This document shows, in pieces, positions 59,885 to 64,000 of a stretch of 64,000 bases of DNA. The DNA lies in assembly GCF_003574625.1 (NCBI RefSeq), contig NZ_QNUJ01000004.1:248001-312000 (forward strand), written 5' to 3'. Every line of letters begins with the position of its first letter. Position 1 is the stretch's first letter. Source of the DNA: Shinella zoogloeoides. GTDB taxonomy: Bacteria; Pseudomonadota; Alphaproteobacteria; Rhizobiales; Rhizobiaceae. A model generated the notes under the pieces. That model was not told where the DNA came from. It did not search any database and saw only the letters and a program-made list of their open reading frames with translations. The position numbers were made by a program, and so were the translations under genes.

Positions 59885-60703
59885 ATGAGCGATGGTGCAC
59901 GACTCGACGGCAGGATCGCCGTCGTCACCGGGGGGACGCAGGGGCTCGGCGCGACGATCGCCCGGCTTTTCGCCGAGCGCGGCGCGGCCGGCCTCGTCAT
60001 CTGCGGCCGCAACGCGGCCAAGGGCGAGGCGAAGGCGCGGGAGATTTCGGAGATGACGGGCGTGAAGACCGTCTATGTGCAGGCGGATCTCGAAAAGGTC
60101 GACGATGCAAGGGCGGTGATCGCCGCCGCGGACAAGGCTTTCGGGCGCATCGACGCGCTGGTCAATGCCGCCGCCCTCACGGATCGCGGCACGATCCTCG
60201 ATACGAGCCCGGAACTCTTCGACAGGATGTTCGCCGTCAATGTGCGCGCGCCGTTCTTCCTGATGCAGGAGGCGATCAAGGTGATGCGGCGCGAGAAGAT
60301 CGAGGGCACGATCGTCAATATCGGTTCCATGTCCGCCAAGGCGGGCCAGCCCTTCATCTCGACCTATTGCGCCTCCAAGGGCGCGCTGGAGACGCTGACG
60401 AAGAACACGGCCTATGCCGTTCTGCGCAACCGCATCCGCGTCAACGGCCTCAATATCGGCTGGATGGCTTCCGAAGGCGAGGACCGCATCCAGCGTGAAT
60501 ATCACGGTGCGGCGGAGGACTGGCTGGCGAAGGCGGCGGCGGCCCAGCCGTTCGGCCGGCTCGTCGATCCGGCGGAAGTGGCGCGGGCCTGCGCCTATCT
60601 TTCCTCGGCGGAATCCGGCCTGATGACGGGTTCGGTCATCTGCTTCGACCAGTCGATCTGGGGCGCCTATGACGGCTCGCCCCATCCCGAAGCGCCGCTC
60701 TGA
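59885..60703 (+). CDS. SDR-family oxidoreductase
   Basis: A 272-residue short-chain dehydrogenase/reductase. The NAD(P) loop TGGTQGLG is at 15-22, LVNAAA at 92-97, catalytic Ser148, Tyr161 and Lys165 in YCASK, and an unusually clear RVNGLNIGW segment follows. AGGAGGA precedes the ATG at 59885. It is divergent from a LacI-family repressor, so a sugar or polyol substrate is likely, but no transport genes are adjacent. Its stop lies 17 bp from that of the convergent DUF2865 gene. Confidence 0.9.
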   Translation: MSDGARLDGRIAVVTGGTQGLGATIARLFAERGAAGLVICGRNAAKGEAKAREISEMTGVKTVYVQADLEKVDDARAVIAAADKAFGRIDALVNAAALTDRGTILDTSPELFDRMFAVNVRAPFFLMQEAIKVMRREKIEGTIVNIGSMSAKAGQPFISTYCASKGALETLTKNTAYAVLRNRIRVNGLNIGWMASEGEDRIQREYHGAAEDWLAKAAAAQPFGRLVDPAEVARACAYLSSAESGLMTGSVICFDQSIWGAYDGSPHPEAPL

Positions 60704-60720
60704 GCGGCCGGCCGCCGGCG

Positions 60721-61827
60721 TCAGTTGACGTCGGCGTCGGCCGGGCGGCCGAGGTCGATGGCGGTGGAGTTCTCCGGCAGGAAGACCGGGCCGACGGTGC
60801 GCACCTTGCTTTTTGCGGGATCGTAGTCGCGTTCCTCGACGGCGACCGGCGGCTTTTCGGCGACCGTTTCCTTCTTCGGCAGGGTGCGGATTGTGGTGAC
60901 GGAACCGTTCTTGCCGCCGCCCGCTTCGCCGGTGCCGGCGGTCGTGCCGTTGCCTTCGACCGCCTTCTCGCGCCTGATCATCTCCTGATAATAGGCCGAG
61001 AGATTGCAGCCGCAATCGCCGGGTCTGGAGAGATCGCGTGTGCGGTAGGCGAAGGCGTTCTGTAATTCGTAATAGGGGCGCCCGGTGACCGTCGAGGTCA
61101 TCTGCTCGGTTTCCTGGCCGCTCGACATCGACTGATAGAAGAGCTCCGTCGGCGTCTGCGGGCACATCATCTCGCAGACCTTCTGGTCGCGGCGGAAGTC
61201 GAGGGGCGTCGCGCTCGAGGAGATCGGGAAGAAGCCGCCGTCGCAGGTGCGCACGCAGACGGTGCGCAGGTTGCCATGGCCTGAGCTGCCGCCGAGCGAG
61301 CGCAGCTCCAGCCGCTCGCTGCCCTCCGGCGCCGTGCCGAGCGGCAGGGTGCGGGTGTCGTCGAGCGTGCGCAGGGGCTCGGTCGCGGCGACCGGCATGA
61401 TTTCCGGCTCGTCGTTGCAGCCATTGGCCTCCAGGGCCGCAAGCAGGCGGTTCCGCTTGCCTGAAGATGACACGCCGCCGGCAAACTCCCGCCGCTTGCC
61501 GTCGAGCACCTGGATGTTCTGCTCCATGCGGCCGATGACGGAGGCGAGCGTCGCGCAGGCATCGGCATTCGGTCCGCCGATCACGATGATGCTGCCGCTG
61601 GAGCAGCGCAGGCGCCGCTGGTCGCTCTTCGCCTTGCGCAACTGGATGTTCTGCCGGGCGATCGCACTGGCATATTTGCGGGCGCTCGCCGTGTCGACGA
61701 CGACTTTTGGCAGGTTCGCAAGCTCGGCCCGGATGCCCTCGCACACGCCCGCCGCCGCCGTGCCGCCCGAAAGGATGAGCGGCAGGCCGGCGAGAGCGGC
61801 GAAAAGAAGACGGGCACGTGCCTTCAC
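60721..61827 (-). CDS. DUF2865 secreted protein
   Basis: A 368-residue protein of the DUF2865 family. A signal peptide (VKARARLLFAALAGLPLILSGG) is followed by a helical part with C-rich turns: LRCSSGSIIVIGG near 74-86, VCVRTCDGGFFPISSSAT near 190-207 and VCEMMCPQTPTELFYQS near 216-232. The C-terminal third is lysine- and glycine-rich. The GTG at 61827 with AGGGA upstream is preferred to an ATG 20 codons earlier. The family is typical of Rhizobiales and of unknown function. Confidence 0.8.
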   Translation of the reverse strand: MKARARLLFAALAGLPLILSGGTAAAGVCEGIRAELANLPKVVVDTASARKYASAIARQNIQLRKAKSDQRRLRCSSGSIIVIGGPNADACATLASVIGRMEQNIQVLDGKRREFAGGVSSSGKRNRLLAALEANGCNDEPEIMPVAATEPLRTLDDTRTLPLGTAPEGSERLELRSLGGSSGHGNLRTVCVRTCDGGFFPISSSATPLDFRRDQKVCEMMCPQTPTELFYQSMSSGQETEQMTSTVTGRPYYELQNAFAYRTRDLSRPGDCGCNLSAYYQEMIRREKAVEGNGTTAGTGEAGGGKNGSVTTIRTLPKKETVAEKPPVAVEERDYDPAKSKVRTVGPVFLPENSTAIDLGRPADADVN

Positions 61828-62067
61828 GTCGATCGATCCCTGAATGCTTGAATTCCTTGGGCCTGAAGGCCGTTTTCGAGGCTTCATCATAGGCCGCGCG
61901 GAGGGGATCGCAACGTTCTCCCGCATTTGTGATTAACGGGCCTGCCTTGCAACCGCCGCCGCAGGGCCCTAGATATCGGCCATCGTCAATGCCGACCGGA
62001 TGGTGCGCCATGGAATTCGACCCGACCGCAAACCGACTTCGTTTTGTCCTCGGGGAAATCCGTATCC

Positions 62068-63645
62068 ATGCCGCATTCCATCACACTTTCGAAAATCACG
62101 TGGTCGACGCCTGACGGGCACACGCTTCTTTCCGATCTCGACCTGACCTTCGGCTCCGAGCGCGCCGGCCTTGTCGGCCGCAACGGCGTCGGCAAGACGG
62201 CGCTGCTGAAGCTCGTTACCGGCGATCTTGCGCCGCAATCCGGCTCCGTCACGGTCGACGGCACGCTCGGCCTCCTGCGCCAGAGCGTGCAAATCGCGCC
62301 GGACGAAACGGTTGCCGATCTCTTCGGCATTGCCGAAGCGCTCGACCTTCTTGCCCGCGCCGAGCGCGGCGAGGCGAGCGCCGAGGCGCTTGCCGGGGCC
62401 GACTGGACGCTGGAGGCCCGGCTTGCCGCCGCGCTCGCCCGCGTCGGGCTGGAGGCGGAGGCGGGAACGCCGCTGGCCGCGCTTTCCGGCGGGCAGGGGA
62501 CGCGGGCGGCGCTTGCCGCCCTCATCTTCCGCGAGCCGGATTTCCTGCTGCTCGATGAGCCGACCAACAATCTCGACCGCGATGGGCGGCGGGCGGTCAT
62601 CGACATGCTCGCCGGCTGGCGGGCGGGCGCCATCGTCGTCAGCCACGACCGCGAACTTCTCGACACGATGGACGCCATCGTCGAGCTGACAGGCCTCGGC
62701 GCGACGCGCTACGGCGGCAACTGGAGCGCCTATCGCGCGCGAAAGGCGCTGGAGCTTGCGGCCGCGCATCGCGACCTTGCTGACGCGGAAAAGCATGCGG
62801 TCGATATCGCGCGCACAGCGCAGGCCGTTGCCGAGCGCAAGGCACGCAAGGACAGCGCCGGGCGCCGCAAGAAGGCGCGAGGCGACATTCCGCGCATCAT
62901 GCTGGGCGCGATGAAGGAGCGGAGCGAGCTGACGAGCGGCGCGAATGCGCGGCTTGCCGAAAGCCGGCAGGCGCAGGCGGCCGAGGCGGTGACGACGGCG
63001 CGCGAGCGCATCGAGGTCCTCCAGCCGCTCACCGTCTCCGTGCCGCCGACGCATCTTCCAGCAAGCCGGACGGTGCTGCGCATGGAGGGCGTGACGGCCG
63101 GCTATCTGCCGGAACGGCCGGTGATCCGCGACCTTTCCTTCGCGATGACCGGGCCGGAGCGGGTCGCGGTGACGGGGCCGAACGGCTCCGGCAAGACGAC
63201 GTTCCTCGCGCTCGTCACCGGACAGTTGCAGCCTTGGCAGGGGAGCGTGCGCCTCTTCACCGATGCCGCGATGCTGGACCAGCGCGTCAGCCTGCTCGAC
63301 CCGGCGCTGTCGATCCGCGACAACTTCCGGCGCATCAATCCCGAGGCCGACGAGAATGCCTGCCGCGCGGCGCTGGCGCGTTTCATGTTCCGGGCGGATG
63401 CGGCCTTGCAGGTCGCCGGAAGCCTGAGCGGTGGGCAGATGCTCCGCGCCGGCCTTGCCGCCGTACTCGGCGGGGCCAGGCCGCCGGCGCTTCTCATCCT
63501 CGACGAGCCGACGAACCATCTGGACATCGATTCCATCGAGGCGGTGGAGGCGGGTTTGCGATCCTATGACGGCGCGCTGCTGGTAGTCAGCCACGATGAG
63601 CCGTTCCTGCAAGCTATCGATATCACGCGCCGGCTGGAACTCTGA
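62068..63645 (+). CDS. ABC-F family ATPase
   Basis: A 525-residue soluble protein with two ABC cassettes and no membrane part. Cassette 1: Walker A GRNGVGKT near 38-45, signature LSGGQGTRA near 144-152, Walker B LLLDEPTNNLD near 163-173. Cassette 2: GPNGSGKT near 370-377, LSGGQMLRAG near 453-462, LLILDEPTNHLD near 475-486. The linker between them is long and helical, as in ribosome-associated ABC-F proteins. It likely acts on translating ribosomes; resistance is not implied. The ATG at 62068 matches the family start. A terminator follows. Confidence 0.9.
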   Translation: MPHSITLSKITWSTPDGHTLLSDLDLTFGSERAGLVGRNGVGKTALLKLVTGDLAPQSGSVTVDGTLGLLRQSVQIAPDETVADLFGIAEALDLLARAERGEASAEALAGADWTLEARLAAALARVGLEAEAGTPLAALSGGQGTRAALAALIFREPDFLLLDEPTNNLDRDGRRAVIDMLAGWRAGAIVVSHDRELLDTMDAIVELTGLGATRYGGNWSAYRARKALELAAAHRDLADAEKHAVDIARTAQAVAERKARKDSAGRRKKARGDIPRIMLGAMKERSELTSGANARLAESRQAQAAEAVTTARERIEVLQPLTVSVPPTHLPASRTVLRMEGVTAGYLPERPVIRDLSFAMTGPERVAVTGPNGSGKTTFLALVTGQLQPWQGSVRLFTDAAMLDQRVSLLDPALSIRDNFRRINPEADENACRAALARFMFRADAALQVAGSLSGGQMLRAGLAAVLGGARPPALLILDEPTNHLDIDSIEAVEAGLRSYDGALLVVSHDEPFLQAIDITRRLEL

Positions 63646-63649
63646 ACGA

Positions 63650-63675
63650 AAACGGCCGCCGGAAGGCGGCCGTTT
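63650..63675. terminator. Terminator between the ABC-F gene and the malic enzyme gene
   Basis: AAACGGCCGCC (63650-63660), loop GGAA, GGCGGCCGTTT (63665-63675). It can serve both convergent genes. Confidence 0.8.
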
Positions 63676-63695
63676 CATAAGGCGGATGGCGCGGC

Positions 63696-64000
63696 TCAGG
63701 CCGGGTTGGAGGCTTCCACCACGGCGAGCGCGGCCATGTTGACGACACCGCGCGAGGTGACGGACGGCGAGAGGATGTGGGCGGGCATGGCCGCGCCAAG
63801 CAGGATCGGGCCGACATGCAGGCTGTCCGTCATCGTCTTCACCACGCCGAGCGTGATGTTGGCGGCGTCGAGGTTCGGGAAGACCAGCAGGTTGGCCTCG
63901 CCGGTGAGCGTCGAATCCGGCATGACGCGCTGGCGCAGCACCTCGGAGATCGCCGAATCGCCGTGCATTTCGCCATCGGCTTCCAGCGTCGGGTCCACCT
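63696..64000 (-). CDS. Malic enzyme with Pta-like tail, C-terminus only
   Basis: Only the last 101 codons lie in the window; the gene continues beyond the right edge. The visible part, MHGDSAISEVLRQRVMPDST, ANLLVFPNLDAANI and LLGAAMPAHILSPSVTSRGVVNMAAL, matches the C-terminal phosphotransacetylase-like domain of rhizobial NAD(P)-dependent malic enzymes (Dme/Tme), which convert malate to pyruvate. A stand-alone phosphate acetyltransferase is an alternative. The GTG at 63998 that opens this fragment is an internal codon, not the start. Confidence 0.75.
   Translation of the reverse strand, partial: VDPTLEADGEMHGDSAISEVLRQRVMPDSTLTGEANLLVFPNLDAANITLGVVKTMTDSLHVGPILLGAAMPAHILSPSVTSRGVVNMAALAVVEASNPA

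Overview
The window is about 64 kb of GC-rich chromosomal DNA. Protein families, gene order and intergenic repeats point to an alphaproteobacterium of the order Rhizobiales, most likely Rhizobiaceae (Sinorhizobium/Ensifer, Shinella or Rhizobium-like). Supporting signs are a Usg-family protein, a PleC/DivJ/PdhS-type histidine kinase, a plant-type DAHP synthase, a malic enzyme with a Pta-like tail, an LTA-synthase-like phosphoglycerol transferase, a CtrA-type TTAA-N7-TTAA site and short palindromic repeats of the kind scattered through rhizobial genomes. No rRNA, tRNA, CRISPR array, prophage or transposase was found; this is core chromosome, not an island.

Layout. 1-7.7 kb: membrane protein (cut by the edge), YciA thioesterase, a Cache chemoreceptor, an extensin-like lipoprotein followed by an AadA-like aminoglycoside nucleotidyltransferase, a 416-bp gene-free structured stretch, a YadG/YadH-type ABC exporter and a VOC protein. 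7.7-14.8 kb: cobS, a DUF1289 protein and an aspartic protease (minus strand), facing cobT and dgkA; a sensor kinase; a thermonuclease-like gene coupled to a Fe-S uracil-DNA glycosylase; an Lrp regulator. 14.7-21 kb: TonB-C-like secreted protein, beta-hydroxyacid dehydrogenase, TPR-methyltransferase, DUF2270 protein, Usg, and a basic amino-acid ABC system without its ATPase. 21-30.2 kb: repeat-rich OmpA-like protein, mobA-mobB, an EamA transporter, a second chemoreceptor, a DUF1176-like protein and moaA.

30.3-37.1 kb: DUF971 protein, a KefB-like antiporter, a TMEM175-type channel and an LtrA protein, then a MarR regulator divergent from an alpha/beta hydrolase, and an M15 peptidase. 37.1-43.1 kb: two L,D-transpeptidases, a possible 25-residue membrane peptide, a diguanylate cyclase and fumC. 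43.2-49.4 kb: gph, rpiA, a DUF2059 protein, gor, class II DAHP synthase and a GFA protein. 49.4-57.1 kb: TadG/TadE, DUF1003, phosphoglycerol transferase, nadE and a NYN-LOTUS protein. 57.1-64 kb: CHASE4-GGDEF protein, LacI regulator with a divergent SDR, DUF2865 protein, ABC-F ATPase and the C-terminus of a malic enzyme.

How genes fit together. Cobalamin lower-ligand assembly (cobS, cobT), molybdenum cofactor synthesis (moaA, mobA, mobB) and envelope remodelling (extensin-like and M15 Zn enzymes, two L,D-transpeptidases, OmpA, Tad proteins) are recurring themes. Most intergenic gaps carry clear intrinsic terminators. The most informative regulatory signal is a four-unit, 11-bp-phased Pho box directly upstream of the phosphoglycerol transferase gene. 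I did not find a wholly new multi-gene system. The best leads are that Pho box, the structured gene-free stretch at 5.06-5.47 kb, the tandem-repeat OmpA protein, the intrinsic AadA homologue, the microprotein, and two convergent gene pairs whose stop codons share one CTAG.
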